DNA from: Lachnospiraceae bacterium
Lineage (GTDB): Bacteria > Bacillota > Clostridia > Lachnospirales > Lachnospiraceae
Direction: 5' to 3'
NCBI GenBank assembly: GCA_910574195.1
Contig: CAJTBF010000004.1
Location: forward strand, 213,555 to 277,554
Length of the DNA stretch: 64,000 nt
The notes under the pieces were generated by a model that did no database searches, was not told the origin of the DNA, and saw only the letters and a list, made by a program, of their open reading frames with translations. Made by a program: the position numbers and the translations under genes. Positions 34,939-44,421 of this stretch are shown piece after piece (positions within the stretch are counted from its first letter, which is position 1; each line of letters opens with the position of its first letter).

Positions 34939-36414
34939 TTATTCTGTTCCACTGCGGCGATGCATGGAAAAATCATATGTACTGTAAGATGCCACAGTAT
35001 CTGTAACCAGACGATCATCCGCCCGCCTTAACTGCTTCTCCCGCTCTCTCTTAAATGCACGTTCCTCCTGAATATTACCAGGTCCGGCCACACATCCGCC
35101 CTCGCAGGCCATCCCTTCAATGAAATCTTCCGGAAGCTTTCCGGCTTTCAGCAACATCAATGCCTTCCGGCACTCTGCGGCCCCATTACACTGCCGCACA
35201 TTGACTCCCGCATTCACGCCCTGTTCCATCAGAGCCTGTTTCACCGCCCTGGTAACACCGCCGGAATTGGAAAAACCTTTTGCATGGATACTGCCGTTTT
35301 GATCTTCCTCCAGCACACAGGGTTCCAATCGGATGCCCTTTGCACGCAGCATGGCCTGAAATTCTTCAAAGGTGAGTACCAGATCTGCATTCTCTCCGGA
35401 ACGGTCCTGATCCTGTCCCGCCTCGCTCTTCTTCGCAATACACGGTCCGATAAAGATACATACCGCGTCCGGATGCATTGCCTTCACAAGCCTTGCCGTT
35501 GCCGCCATCGGAGAAACCGTCGTAGAAATATGTTCTGTCAATGCCGGAAAATGCCGACGAATCAGATGTACAAAAGCCGGGCAGCAGGAAGTGGTCATCT
35601 TCTTCCCCTCCTGATAAGCTTCCGTCCATTCTTTTGCCTCGGAATCCGATACAAAATCCGCTCCGACAGCCACGTCAACCATATCTTTAAAGCCCATCTT
35701 TTTTGCGCCGTTACGGATGGATTCCATGGTAATATCCACTCCAAACTGCCCCTCTGCCGCCGGAGCCACCAAAGCATAAACCGGACGGTCACTCTTTAAA
35801 TAATCAATCACTTCCAACATACGGGAACTATCAGAAATCGCACCGAACGGACATCCTCTGATACAGGAACCACAACGGATGCACTTCTCATCGTCAATCC
35901 GGACTCTTCCGTCCTCCCCCGCCTGAATGGCATCCACCGGGCAGGCACGGCGGCATGGACGCATAATATCCACAATCGCATTATAGGGGCAGGCATCATA
36001 ACATTGTCCGCACTCTTTACACTTTTCCGGATTGATATAGGCTTTATCACGAGCCATGGAAATCGCGCCGAAATGACATGCCTGCATACATTTCTTACTC
36101 ATACACTTCTGGCAGTTATCTGTCACCGTGAAACGAGTAATCGGACAGTTCTCGCAGGCAGCCGGAATAATCTTTACTGTATTATGACAGGGTTCCCCGT
36201 TCGCCGGGTTGATATTCTTGGCAAGCATAATCCTTTCCCGGACAATCTCACGTTCTTTATACACACAGCACCGGAATTTCGGTCTGCTTCCAGGCAAAAT
36301 CTCATAAGGCAGAGTCGCCTCAATCTTATCCAGATTCCCCTCAAAGGCCGCCTTTGCAACCTGATAGAGCACTTCATCTTTTACTTCTCCAATGGTATTA
36401 TTCTCATGTAACAT
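34939..36414 (-). CDS. [FeFe] hydrogenase, monomeric group-B type
   Basis: 491 residues. An N-terminal region is followed by 4Fe-4S motifs: CENCPITRF, CQKCMSKKCMQAC, CKECGQCYDACPYN and CIRCGSCIRGCPFG. The H-cluster signatures then follow: TSCCPAF (L1), GPCIAKKSE (L2) and EGMACEGGCVAGPG (L3). L2 begins GPC rather than the MPC of bifurcating or ferredoxin HydA types, as in group-B hydrogenases. It should produce or take up H2 with ferredoxin in the cytoplasm. No maturation genes hydE/F/G are in the window. The ATG at 36414 follows AAGGAAG, and the promoter is TTGTCT-17-TAAAAT at 36507-36535. Confidence 0.88.
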   Translation of the reverse strand: MLHENNTIGEVKDEVLYQVAKAAFEGNLDKIEATLPYEILPGSRPKFRCCVYKEREIVRERIMLAKNINPANGEPCHNTVKIIPAACENCPITRFTVTDNCQKCMSKKCMQACHFGAISMARDKAYINPEKCKECGQCYDACPYNAIVDIMRPCRRACPVDAIQAGEDGRVRIDDEKCIRCGSCIRGCPFGAISDSSRMLEVIDYLKSDRPVYALVAPAAEGQFGVDITMESIRNGAKKMGFKDMVDVAVGADFVSDSEAKEWTEAYQEGKKMTTSCCPAFVHLIRRHFPALTEHISTTVSPMAATARLVKAMHPDAVCIFIGPCIAKKSEAGQDQDRSGENADLVLTFEEFQAMLRAKGIRLEPCVLEEDQNGSIHAKGFSNSGGVTRAVKQALMEQGVNAGVNVRQCNGAAECRKALMLLKAGKLPEDFIEGMACEGGCVAGPGNIQEERAFKREREKQLRRADDRLVTDTVASYSTYDFSMHRRSGTE

Positions 36415-36506
36415 ACGACACTTCCTTTCTTCTGTAATATGCAGGATTTTCCGGTATCCGCTGAAAACCGTAACATACAACTCTTCCCGGTTCCCACTCT
36501 GTCTTT

Positions 36507-36535
36507 ATTTTAACATACATATGACGTGGAGACAA
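36507..36535 (-). promoter_or_regulatory. Promoter of the hydrogenase gene
   Basis: On the minus strand TTGTCT (36535-36530), 17 bases, TAAAAT (36512-36507), about 93 bases before the ATG. Confidence 0.5.
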
Positions 36536-36605
36536 CTCATAGAAGTAATTTCTTCTCAACAGACCGGCGAACGGGATATCAGTTATTACAAAACTATTAA
36601 CTGAT

Positions 36606-36634
36606 TTGCTTCCATTCCTTTTTTCTTTTATACT
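36606..36634 (+). promoter_or_regulatory. Promoter of the phosphatase gene
   Basis: TTGCTT (36606-36611), 17 bases, TATACT (36629-36634), 39 bases before the ATG at 36673. Confidence 0.5.
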
Positions 36635-36672
36635 AATGTCGTAAGAAATATGGAAAAATAATGGAGGTTCCT

Positions 36673-37131
36673 ATGAGAGTTCATATTCATTCCAGAAAAT
36701 CTATCATCGAATTATTAGCAGGCGATTTCCCGAAAAATGCAGCCGTCATCCGTTTTTATGATCCTGTCAATCCGAGAACGGGTAAAAAAGGAACACCGGT
36801 CGATTATTCCCACGTTGCCCGTCGTGTCTTTTCCATTGCAGTACACGATATTGATCTGGAAGTCCTTCCCAAATATGGCCTGACCTACGACACCTATCTG
36901 CCGGAAGCAGAGGATCTGGCAAAATTTATTTATCGCGCTTACGAGGAAGGATTGGATATCATCTGCCAGTGCGAATATGGCCAAAGCAGAAGCGCCGCCT
37001 GTGCCGCCGCTATATTGGAGCATTTTTATCACAACGGTATCTCTGTATTTGCTGATTATCGCTATTATCCAAACCAGATGATATTCCATAAAATATTTGA
37101 TGCATTGACTGATATAAAAAGTACGAAATAG
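36673..37131 (+). CDS. Dual-specificity/tyrosine phosphatase-like protein
   Basis: A 152-residue small cytoplasmic protein. The signature CEYGQSRSA (near residue 98) fits the Cys-x5-Arg phosphate loop of cysteine phosphatases. An aspartate-bearing loop precedes it (VHDIDLEVLP), which may give the general acid. It resembles short bacterial dual-specificity phosphatase-like proteins. The target is unknown. The ATG at 36673 follows GGAGG; the ATG four codons upstream overlaps that site. It is a single gene between the divergent hydrogenase gene and the convergent exchanger gene. Confidence 0.72.
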   Translation: MRVHIHSRKSIIELLAGDFPKNAAVIRFYDPVNPRTGKKGTPVDYSHVARRVFSIAVHDIDLEVLPKYGLTYDTYLPEAEDLAKFIYRAYEEGLDIICQCEYGQSRSAACAAAILEHFYHNGISVFADYRYYPNQMIFHKIFDALTDIKSTK

Positions 37132-37191
37132 CCACATTTTGATTTTTCTCAATACCATATGGCAGGCACGGAGCCACACTGTATCATACTA

Positions 37192-38115
37192 TCATACAAA
37201 AGACATCATGCAATATGTGGCATAGATTCCCAGCAGAAGGATTCCCTGTATACGGGAAGATCTTTTTCGAACCAGAATGGGCACAAACAGAATCGCCATA
37301 ACCAGGATTCCCAGCGGAATATCTACCGCCAGTGTCTGCCGCTCCAGCGGGATTCCCGCTACGGTTGCCGGAATTCCAATCACCAGTAACATATTCAGGG
37401 TATTGGCTCCGATGATATTTCCAAGGCCTACATTCCCATACCCTTTTGCCAGAGACATCAAAGAGGTCACCAACTCCGGCAGAGACGTCCCCAATGCAAT
37501 AAATGTCACCGCAATCACCCGTTCCGGAACCCCCAGTGCCTGCGCAATCAGAATTCCGTTATCCACCAGAAGATTCGCTCCCAGATAAAGCAGAAATGCG
37601 CAGCCTGCAAGAATCAGCAACTGTTTTGGGATTGAGACTCCCTCCACTGTATCTTCCTCTTCCTCTCCGGCGGCGTATCGAACATTCAGACAGGCATACA
37701 GCACGAACGCTGCCAGCAGAAACATACCGGAAAAACGTTGAAACGCTCCCACAAGAATTCCATACCCTTCCAGTAAAATCATAACCACGAAGAAAAAAAT
37801 ACTTCTCCAGGCAATGGAAGCCGTTCCTACTTTTTCCGCCGGGCGAACCGTCTGCGTCAGCCCGGCAATGAGCGCCGTATTGCAGATAATAGAACCAAAC
37901 GCATTTCCTGCAGCAATGGCGGCGGAGCCGTCAAAAGCAGCGGTAGTCGAAACCAGAATCTCCGGCAGGGTGGTTCCCAGACTGACGATGGTTGCCCCCA
38001 CCACAATCTGCGGAATTCCAAGTTTTCTTGCGATGGCCACCGCAGCATCCACCAGGCGGTCCCCGCCTACGCAAATTAAAATCAATCCCAATACAAATAA
38101 TCCAATCGTTGTCAT
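37192..38115 (-). CDS. Ca2+/Na+ exchanger family membrane protein (YrbG type)
   Basis: A 307-residue CaCA-family antiporter of two inverted halves, each with an alpha-repeat: ATIVSLGTTLPEILVSTTAA near residue 48 and TFIALGTSLPELVTSLMSLA near 200. The acidic Glu in each SLPE/TLPE lies in the ion path. About ten membrane segments are expected. It exchanges Ca2+ for Na+ or H+. The ATG at 38115 follows GGGAGAG. It follows pyrD by 73 bases on the same strand and may be read from the pyr operon. Confidence 0.9.
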   Translation of the reverse strand: MTTIGLFVLGLILICVGGDRLVDAAVAIARKLGIPQIVVGATIVSLGTTLPEILVSTTAAFDGSAAIAAGNAFGSIICNTALIAGLTQTVRPAEKVGTASIAWRSIFFFVVMILLEGYGILVGAFQRFSGMFLLAAFVLYACLNVRYAAGEEEEDTVEGVSIPKQLLILAGCAFLLYLGANLLVDNGILIAQALGVPERVIAVTFIALGTSLPELVTSLMSLAKGYGNVGLGNIIGANTLNMLLVIGIPATVAGIPLERQTLAVDIPLGILVMAILFVPILVRKRSSRIQGILLLGIYATYCMMSFV

Positions 38116-38188
38116 TCCTGTCTCTCTCCCGCATACCCTCAAACTCGTGGATATGCTTTCTTTTTTCCCTCTTTGGCTGTCACGGCTT

Positions 38189-39211
38189 CTATTTTACCAT
38201 CCCGACCAATTCTTTGATATCCTTCACCTTATGCCGTACCATATAATCCCGGATTCCATCCACCACCTCTGCGGTAGCGGTGGGGGAATAGAAATTCGCG
38301 GTGCCAACCGATACCGCAGTGGCGCCGGCCAAAATAAACTCCAACGCATCCTCCGCCGTCGCAATGCCTCCCATCCCAATTACCGGAAGGGATACAGCCT
38401 GTGCCACCTCATATACCATTCGGACTGCAATCGGTTTGATGGCCGGTCCGGACAGTCCGCCGGTCTTATTCGCCACGGCGAATGTCTGCCGATGGATGTC
38501 GATCTTCATTCCGGTTAAAGTATTGATCAAAGAAACACCATCCGCTCCCCCGGCTTCCACTGCTTTTGCCATCTCCGCAATATCCGTCACATTGGGACTT
38601 AACTTCATGATGACAGGCTGTTTTGCATACTTCTTCACCGCCCGGGTGATCTGTTCCGCCGCCCGCGGATCCTGTCCGAATGCAATCCCGCCTTCTTTCA
38701 CATTCGGACAAGAGATATTGATCTCCAGAAGATCCACCGGTTCTTCCGTCAGACGTTCCACAACCTCACAGTAATCTTCCACGGACCGGCCACACACATT
38801 CACAACAATCCGCGTTGTATCCAGGGCATGTCCGCTCTCGCCTCCGTCCGGAGAATTCTGCTCACAAAAGTCCCTGTGAAGCCACTTTTGCAAAGAAGGA
38901 AGATCCCGCTTGCAGAATACATCCATTCCTGGATTCTGCAAGCCGATGGCATTCATCATCCCGCCATAGGTCTCTGCAATCCTGGGAGCCGGATTCCCGG
39001 GCCAGGGCACATTGGCCACTCCCTTGGTTACCACGGCGCCCAGACAATTCAGATCTACAAATTCACGATATTCTCCGCCGGAGCCAAACGTACCCGAAGC
39101 AGTCATCACCGGATTTTTCAATTCCACCCCTGCGATATTTACCGCCAGGTTCCATACACTTTCCTTTTTCTCTGCCACATCCCCTGCTCTGTCTCTTTCT
39201 GCTGCACCCAT
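38189..39211 (-). CDS. pyrD: Dihydroorotate dehydrogenase B, catalytic subunit
   Basis: A 340-residue FMN enzyme that oxidises dihydroorotate to orotate in pyrimidine synthesis. Class 1B features are TASGTFGSGGEY, LEINISCPNVKEGG with the catalytic Cys, and GMGGIATAEDALEFILAGA for FMN phosphate. There is an unusual insertion of about 20 residues near position 110 (DFCEQNSPDGGESGHALDTT) and a charged N-terminal extension of about 18 residues. It pairs with PyrK, whose stop overlaps this start by one base (TGATG). Confidence 0.95.
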   Translation of the reverse strand: MGAAERDRAGDVAEKKESVWNLAVNIAGVELKNPVMTASGTFGSGGEYREFVDLNCLGAVVTKGVANVPWPGNPAPRIAETYGGMMNAIGLQNPGMDVFCKRDLPSLQKWLHRDFCEQNSPDGGESGHALDTTRIVVNVCGRSVEDYCEVVERLTEEPVDLLEINISCPNVKEGGIAFGQDPRAAEQITRAVKKYAKQPVIMKLSPNVTDIAEMAKAVEAGGADGVSLINTLTGMKIDIHRQTFAVANKTGGLSGPAIKPIAVRMVYEVAQAVSLPVIGMGGIATAEDALEFILAGATAVSVGTANFYSPTATAEVVDGIRDYMVRHKVKDIKELVGMVK

Positions 39212-39993
39212 CAGATTTCCACCTCCGTACTCAGGAATACCGGTCCGTCCTTACACACCCGTTTGTTGTGTACATTACTGTGTTCGTCCACCTCTTTCGA
39301 CTGGCAGATACAGGCAAGACAGGCTCCGATTCCACAGGCCATACGTTCTTCCATCGATACATAGCATACGATATTCTCTGTTTCTGCATATTGCTTTACC
39401 GCGCGCAGCATGGGCGCCGGACCGCAGGCATAGATGAGTTCCGCAGACACGGCCTGCTCCCGTATTGCATCCAGCACGGTTCCTTTTGTACCGGCACTGC
39501 CGTCCTCCGTTGCAACAAAAAGTGTCCCGTACTTCTGAAATTCCTCTGCCAGAAAGGTCCGATCCCGGTATCCCATCACAATCTGCAAATCCGCCTCCAA
39601 CTGCCTGGCCAGTTCCAATAAAGGCGGCACACCGATTCCACCGCCGATCAGGCACACCTTCTTTCCCCTTCCGACATCCAGGGGAAAGCCGTTTCCCAGC
39701 GGCCCCAGCACTTTTATCTTTTCACCGGCAACCTTCCGGGAAAACTGCTCTGTACCCGTATTTGCTCCGGTTACCCGGTATACTACCCGAAGCCGTCCCT
39801 TCTCTTCGTCAATCTCACACAGACTAATGGGCCTGGGCAGCAACTTACTTTTATCCTCTGTATACAGAGAAAGAAATTGTCCCGGCACTGCCAAAGAGGC
39901 AATCTCCTCCGTCTGCAGCCACATACTGAAAATATCCGGCGCAATGCGATCCTGGGATATTACCACCGCCTGTTCCATTCGTTTACACGACAT
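39211..39993 (-). CDS. pyrK: Dihydroorotate dehydrogenase electron transfer subunit
   Basis: A 260-residue FAD and [2Fe-2S] protein that passes electrons from PyrD to NAD+. The FAD-binding part shows LLPRPISLCEID; the NAD part GGGIGVPPLLELARQL and IYACGPAPML; the cluster cysteines are in MACGIGACLACIC and the late RVCKDGPVF. The ATG at 39993 follows AAGGAG. It lies 124 bases after pyrF and overlaps pyrD. Confidence 0.94.
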   Translation of the reverse strand: MSCKRMEQAVVISQDRIAPDIFSMWLQTEEIASLAVPGQFLSLYTEDKSKLLPRPISLCEIDEEKGRLRVVYRVTGANTGTEQFSRKVAGEKIKVLGPLGNGFPLDVGRGKKVCLIGGGIGVPPLLELARQLEADLQIVMGYRDRTFLAEEFQKYGTLFVATEDGSAGTKGTVLDAIREQAVSAELIYACGPAPMLRAVKQYAETENIVCYVSMEERMACGIGACLACICQSKEVDEHSNVHNKRVCKDGPVFLSTEVEI

Positions 39994-40117
39994 GCCTGTT
40001 CTCCTTCCGTTCCCTTTTTCCTCTACTTGTGTCACTTTTTATCCAGATACTTTCCAAATCCGACACACCGCAACATACCTTATCGCTCTGCGTCTCCAAT
40101 CTGTCCGGATCCTCCGG

Positions 40118-41050
40118 TCAAACTGCCTTTCCTTCCAGCGCACTTTGAATATCTTCCCGCATAAATTCCACCGCCGCCCGGGCCGCATCTCCAAAATGTT
40201 CCGCACCGAACTTCGCATATGCTTCCTGTTTGTAGGCCGCAATGATCCCACGGGAGGAATTCACAATGGCGCCCAGCCCGTCCTGATCAAAGAACGGTAC
40301 CAGATCCTTTCCCTGTCCGCCCTGCGCGCCGTAACCCGGTACAAGAATATAGGCTTTCGGCATAACCTTACGCAGGATTTTCCCCATCTCCGGATAAGTT
40401 GCGCCTACCACGGCGCCAATATAACTGTAGTCTTCTCCCATACATGCTTCTCCCCACTGAGCCACCTTTTCTCCCACATGCTCATACAAGGGCCGTCCGT
40501 CAATGAGACGATCCTGGAATTCTCCGCTGGACGGATTGGAGGTTTTTACAAGAATAAACAGCCCTTTCTTTTCCTCCTGACACACTTTTATGAAAGGCTG
40601 TACTCCATCCGAGCCAAGATAAGGGTTCACGGTAGCAAAATCTTCGTCAAAGGGCCGGAATTCCCGGCTTCCTACCTTTACCTTTCCCAGATGTCCCACC
40701 GCATATGCTGCGGATGTGGAACCGATATCTCCGCGCTTGATATCCCCGATCACTACCAGATCTTTGGACTTACAATAATCCACGGTTTTCTTGAAAGCAG
40801 CCAGGCCCGGAATGCCAAATTGCTCATACATGGCAATCTGCGGTTTCACCGCCGGGACCAGGTCATAAATTTTATCTACGATCTCTTTATTAAACTGCCA
40901 GATTGCTTCCGCCGCTCCTTCCAATGTCTCCCCATATTCCAAAAAAGCCTTTGTCTGTACCTGCTCCGGAATATAGGACAGCATGGGGTCCAGTCCCACT
41001 ACAATAGGCGCCTTTGTCTTCTTAATCTTTTTTACCAATTTGTTAATCAT
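40118..41050 (-). CDS. pyrF: Orotidine 5'-phosphate decarboxylase
   Basis: A 310-residue type 2 OMP decarboxylase, which makes UMP. The catalytic Asp/Lys cluster is in VVIGDIKRGDIGSTSAAYA near residue 95. VGLDPMLSYIP is the substrate start, and the phosphate site is in the late PGYGAQGGQGKDL. The ATG at 41050 follows GAGGAGG and is 13 bases after the upstream membrane protein. The order pyrF-pyrK-pyrD is common in clostridia. No PyrR attenuator was evident in the short gap. Confidence 0.95.
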   Translation of the reverse strand: MINKLVKKIKKTKAPIVVGLDPMLSYIPEQVQTKAFLEYGETLEGAAEAIWQFNKEIVDKIYDLVPAVKPQIAMYEQFGIPGLAAFKKTVDYCKSKDLVVIGDIKRGDIGSTSAAYAVGHLGKVKVGSREFRPFDEDFATVNPYLGSDGVQPFIKVCQEEKKGLFILVKTSNPSSGEFQDRLIDGRPLYEHVGEKVAQWGEACMGEDYSYIGAVVGATYPEMGKILRKVMPKAYILVPGYGAQGGQGKDLVPFFDQDGLGAIVNSSRGIIAAYKQEAYAKFGAEHFGDAARAAVEFMREDIQSALEGKAV

Positions 41051-41063
41051 GTAGAAATCCTCC

Positions 41064-42881
41064 TCATATATGAAATTTTTTCCGCATTTCCTCCTGAAAT
41101 TCCCTTCCTTTAAACAGTACCAGTCCTACCAGAAACAAAAAGCAGAACCCGGCTCCCAAAAGGCTTGGCAGTTCCCAGGTAACGGCGCCGGCGATTACCA
41201 AAATCACCGGCAGCAGGCATCCATATCCCGCCGCGATCACAAAATAAATCAGATATTCCCCTGCACGGTAATGCTGTATCCGGGATATCACTACCAGGGA
41301 CAGACAGATGGCCGTGCAGATCACCGGCAAAACCAGATCCACGGACCAGCCATGCCAGCCGGTCAGCACATCCCATATAATGCACCCGACAGTTACAATG
41401 AACATCTGCCAGACCGCATTCTTCAACAGATTCCTCCGTTTAAAAAATCCGATTGTGGACGCCAGCCACATACTGAAAATTCCGCCGGCCGTAAACAAGG
41501 TCCAGGGAACCTCCGGACGATGGTTATGGTCCAGTGCAAACATCACCACCACAAGCGCCAGACACAGCATCGTAAATCCTTTGTACACTTTCATCTCCAC
41601 TTCTCCCGGTACTTCCGGCTCCGGAAAATCCGGTACAATCTGCTCCGCATGCACCCCCTGTTCCTTTAGAATCCGGTAAAAATTCCGCTGAATATTTTCC
41701 GTATCAAACCGGGACGTAAATCCCAACGACAGCTTGTCCTCAAAGGAGCAGATACAAAGCTCCATCTTCGGGGTACTCGTATAGATCCCAAACCGTTCAA
41801 TATATGCCGCATAATCTTCCGGTAAAACCACCGCACTCATATTCGAAAAGACAGCCGTCACATTCTTTTCCGCAATTTTTGCGCCCGCATGGATACATAG
41901 ATTTTTCAATTCCAACGGCGCCAGCCGAAGCAGCGGATTCACTTCCAGATCAATCAATTCGCTCATGTGGGCTTCCATCTTCTCTTTTGTCAGTTCCTGC
42001 GTAAAATACTGCCGGACCTGCTCCAGCACATCCGCAAAAGTGCCGACTCCTGTCTGAAAATGATAACCGGGTTCAATCCAGTGAAAAAAATTCAGCATGG
42101 ATTCGGAAGGAAAAAACTTTCGTAAATTTACCGGAACCATCAACACCACCGGGCGATTTTCCTGCTGCCTGGACATCTCTTCATGAATCGCACACAGCAG
42201 CGCCGCCGTCAAAAATACGGTCATGGACACGCCCAATTCCCGGGAACGCCCCAATACCTCCCGCACCGAGAGCACCTTTTCGTGGACTCTGAGCCGCCCG
42301 TTTTCTTTGTGCTGCTTTTTTAACTGATAGGCACGCGGCTTTTTCCTTTTGGGATGTCTGGACGCTTTGGAATAATATTTGGAAAAACTGTCCATCTCCT
42401 GATCCTGCACCGTCAGATCTTCCGGCAGCAGGGAAACCGCCTCAAGTCCCTCCTCCCGATGTGCCAGATACAGATAATTCTTCACCAGTTCTTTTAAAAA
42501 AGCAGTGGCGCCCGTGCCATCCGTCAATACATGAAATACCTCAAAATTAATCCGCTTTTTATAGTAGGTTACCTCGAAGAGCAGCGCCAGTCTGTCCCGA
42601 AAATATAAGCAGCCGCAGGGCTCCCGGTATTCCTTTCTCACCACCGGATGCAGCTCGCTTTTCTCCAGGTACTGCCAGAATAATCCTTTCCGAAGCACCG
42701 ACAAAAACAAAGGATAGGTCTCCAGAGACGCATCCAGCGCCTGCTGCAGCAGATCCGGCTGCACTTCCTCCTTTAATTCACAGTAAAATCGAAAAACTCT
42801 GGTATTCTGCTTGTTACTCGCCGCTGAAAACAACTTTGCAGCATTGTCCAGCCTCCGCCAGTGCGCCCATTTTTGCTTCAC
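41064..42881 (-). CDS. Condensation-domain (alcohol acetyltransferase-like) membrane protein
   Basis: 605 residues. Residues about 1-420 resemble condensation/alcohol-acetyltransferase proteins, with the catalytic-type motif HVLTDGTGA (HxxxDG) near residue 137. The C-terminal ~170 residues hold six or so membrane segments, as in DUF6320-type proteins. The start is a GTG that overlaps the esterase stop by 4 bases (GTGA), with GGGGGG upstream. The pair could acylate and deacylate a membrane-linked compound, but the substrate is unknown. It is followed by pyrF after 13 bases. Confidence 0.65.
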   Translation of the reverse strand: MKQKWAHWRRLDNAAKLFSAASNKQNTRVFRFYCELKEEVQPDLLQQALDASLETYPLFLSVLRKGLFWQYLEKSELHPVVRKEYREPCGCLYFRDRLALLFEVTYYKKRINFEVFHVLTDGTGATAFLKELVKNYLYLAHREEGLEAVSLLPEDLTVQDQEMDSFSKYYSKASRHPKRKKPRAYQLKKQHKENGRLRVHEKVLSVREVLGRSRELGVSMTVFLTAALLCAIHEEMSRQQENRPVVLMVPVNLRKFFPSESMLNFFHWIEPGYHFQTGVGTFADVLEQVRQYFTQELTKEKMEAHMSELIDLEVNPLLRLAPLELKNLCIHAGAKIAEKNVTAVFSNMSAVVLPEDYAAYIERFGIYTSTPKMELCICSFEDKLSLGFTSRFDTENIQRNFYRILKEQGVHAEQIVPDFPEPEVPGEVEMKVYKGFTMLCLALVVVMFALDHNHRPEVPWTLFTAGGIFSMWLASTIGFFKRRNLLKNAVWQMFIVTVGCIIWDVLTGWHGWSVDLVLPVICTAICLSLVVISRIQHYRAGEYLIYFVIAAGYGCLLPVILVIAGAVTWELPSLLGAGFCFLFLVGLVLFKGREFQEEMRKKFHI

Positions 42882-43816
42882 TGTGATTCCCCCCTTAAAA
42901 ATGCGTTGATCAATTCAAAACTTTCCTGCACATGTCCATGCTTGATTCCCAATGCAAAATAGCCGTGCAGCGCTTCTTTCAAACGGTGAATCCACACCCG
43001 GTTCCCGGCTTCCAAAAGCCGTCTGCCGTAGGCTTCTCCCTCGTCTCTAAGCGGATCATACTCTGCGGTCAGAATCAATGTGTCCGGCTGGTTTTCTAAA
43101 TTCTCTGCCAGATAGGGGGCGAAATAAGGGTTCTGCCTGTCTGACGGATCTCCTGCATAAAGAGAAAGATAGTCCTGCATCTTCCCTTTTGTCAGCAGAT
43201 AATCCGTTCCGTTCTCCCGCACCGAAGCAAACGGGGAGTTCTCCGAATAATCATTATACGTGGCCGGATAAATCAGAATCTGCCGTTTCGGCAAAAATTC
43301 TCCCCGGTCTCTTGCCATCAAAGACAGGGCCGCCGCCAGATTTCCGCCGGCGCTGTCCCCGATCAACGTAATATTTTCCGGTTCCACATTCAGTAAAAAG
43401 CGATTTGTAAAAATTGCTTTTGCCGCCGCATAGCAGTCTTCCAGTCCGGCTGGAAACGGATATTCCGGTGCAAGACGGTACTCCACCGCCACCACAAAAT
43501 GATTCGTGGCATCCGCCATCCGGGCGCATACCCGCTCATAATTGTCAATACTCTCCGTTACCCAGCCTCCCCCATGCAAAAACAAGAGCACCTTCCGCTT
43601 TCCCGGTTCCTGCCCTTCATAGGCCTTTTCATCCGGGAAAAAAATCCGCACCGGGACTTCGTGGTCCCCATTATAAATTTTCTCATCTATCTTCCGGTAA
43701 AAAATCTTCATCGGATCCAGCTTTTTCAAGTCTGCAAGATGCCGGGATGCTTCCACCTCAATGCCGTCAAAGGACAACGCTTTCAATATCTTTCTCGCCG
43801 TATTTGGAATCGCCAT
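42878..43816 (-). CDS. Alpha/beta hydrolase, hormone-sensitive-lipase-type esterase
   Basis: A 312-residue esterase. The oxyanion motif is LFLHGGGWVTES near residue 85 and the nucleophile elbow is IGDSAGGNLAAAL near 160. The Asp is probably in TAEYDPLRDEG and the His in EALHGYFALG. The group cleaves short-chain esters. It heads the run esterase - condensation protein - pyrF - pyrK - pyrD. The ATG at 43816 follows TAGGAG. Confidence 0.85.
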   Translation of the reverse strand: MAIPNTARKILKALSFDGIEVEASRHLADLKKLDPMKIFYRKIDEKIYNGDHEVPVRIFFPDEKAYEGQEPGKRKVLLFLHGGGWVTESIDNYERVCARMADATNHFVVAVEYRLAPEYPFPAGLEDCYAAAKAIFTNRFLLNVEPENITLIGDSAGGNLAAALSLMARDRGEFLPKRQILIYPATYNDYSENSPFASVRENGTDYLLTKGKMQDYLSLYAGDPSDRQNPYFAPYLAENLENQPDTLILTAEYDPLRDEGEAYGRRLLEAGNRVWIHRLKEALHGYFALGIKHGHVQESFELINAFLRGESQ

Positions 43817-43941
43817 ATAGATTCTCCTATCAAACTCATTTTTGCGCAATAAGCCTTTTTACACTTCGGCCCAACTTTTTCTTATTATACCGGGAATCAA
43901 ATATAAAGTAAAGTCCGGGAGGAATTTTATCTTTACCATAC

Positions 43942-43990
43942 GTTTTTCATTACTGGCTGCTAACTGCGCAGTTACAGTCTGAACTGTTAC
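43942..43990. mobile_element. Degenerate GTAA-family mini-element (copy D)
   Basis: The right end CTGAACTGTTAC and the internal AACTGCGCAG match the long copy at 46795-46938, but the left end is lost. The flanks TACCATAC (43934) and TACTATAC (43991) differ in one of eight bases and may be an aged target duplication. Confidence 0.4.
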
Positions 43991-44003
43991 TACTATACAG
44001 AAA

Positions 44004-44028
44004 CAAAAACCGGTCGCTATGACCGGTT
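44004..44028 (-). terminator. Intrinsic terminator of the bioY-DUF1284 operon
   Basis: On the minus strand AACCGGTC and GACCGGTT (5-base loop) are followed by TTTTG. The stop codon of the DUF1284 gene lies inside the stem. Confidence 0.75.
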
Positions 44029-44421
44029 CTCGTGATATCTTTTTAAAATTTTTTCTTTGCATGCGCTGACCGGATACCATGCACAATCACTGCAGATGTC
44101 CGCAAGCATCTCCGGCGTCACCTTCTTTTGTATTTGTGCAATCAATTCCTGATAGATATATTCTCTCTCTTCTAATTGAAAATATTCTACCGTTTTTCGG
44201 TCAAAACGTAATACCTTCTCATTGGTACTACACTGGTTTTCTCCCTGCTTATTGGGACAGCAGGTACAAAGATCATCTGTGGAAAAACAAAGTTGGATTC
44301 TAACCGGCTCTTCTCCACGAAGTTGCGCCGTCAATCGATTCATATTGTCCACAAACTCTTCACTATACCCTTTTCCACTGTATCCCTGTGTACACAACAG
44401 ATGATGCGGCCTTAAGTCCAT
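44017..44421 (-). CDS. DUF1284 cysteine-rich protein
   Basis: A 134-residue protein of the DUF1284 family. It has LRPHHLLCTQGYSGKGYS at the N-terminus and cysteines in DDLCTCCPN, NQCST and CSDCAWYPVSAC, which may bind an iron-sulfur cluster or zinc. No reaction is known. It overlaps the end of bioY by 10 bases and so is translationally coupled to it and under the same biotin-type control. A link to biotin or sulfur metabolism is possible but only from position. Confidence 0.7.
   Translation of the reverse strand: MDLRPHHLLCTQGYSGKGYSEEFVDNMNRLTAQLRGEEPVRIQLCFSTDDLCTCCPNKQGENQCSTNEKVLRFDRKTVEYFQLEEREYIYQELIAQIQKKVTPEMLADICSDCAWYPVSACKEKILKRYHENRS

Noticed and set aside
39827..41113. 428-codon plus-strand frame opposite pyrK and pyrF
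   Set aside because: It lies antisense to two clearly identified pyrimidine genes; no start signal or recognisable domain.
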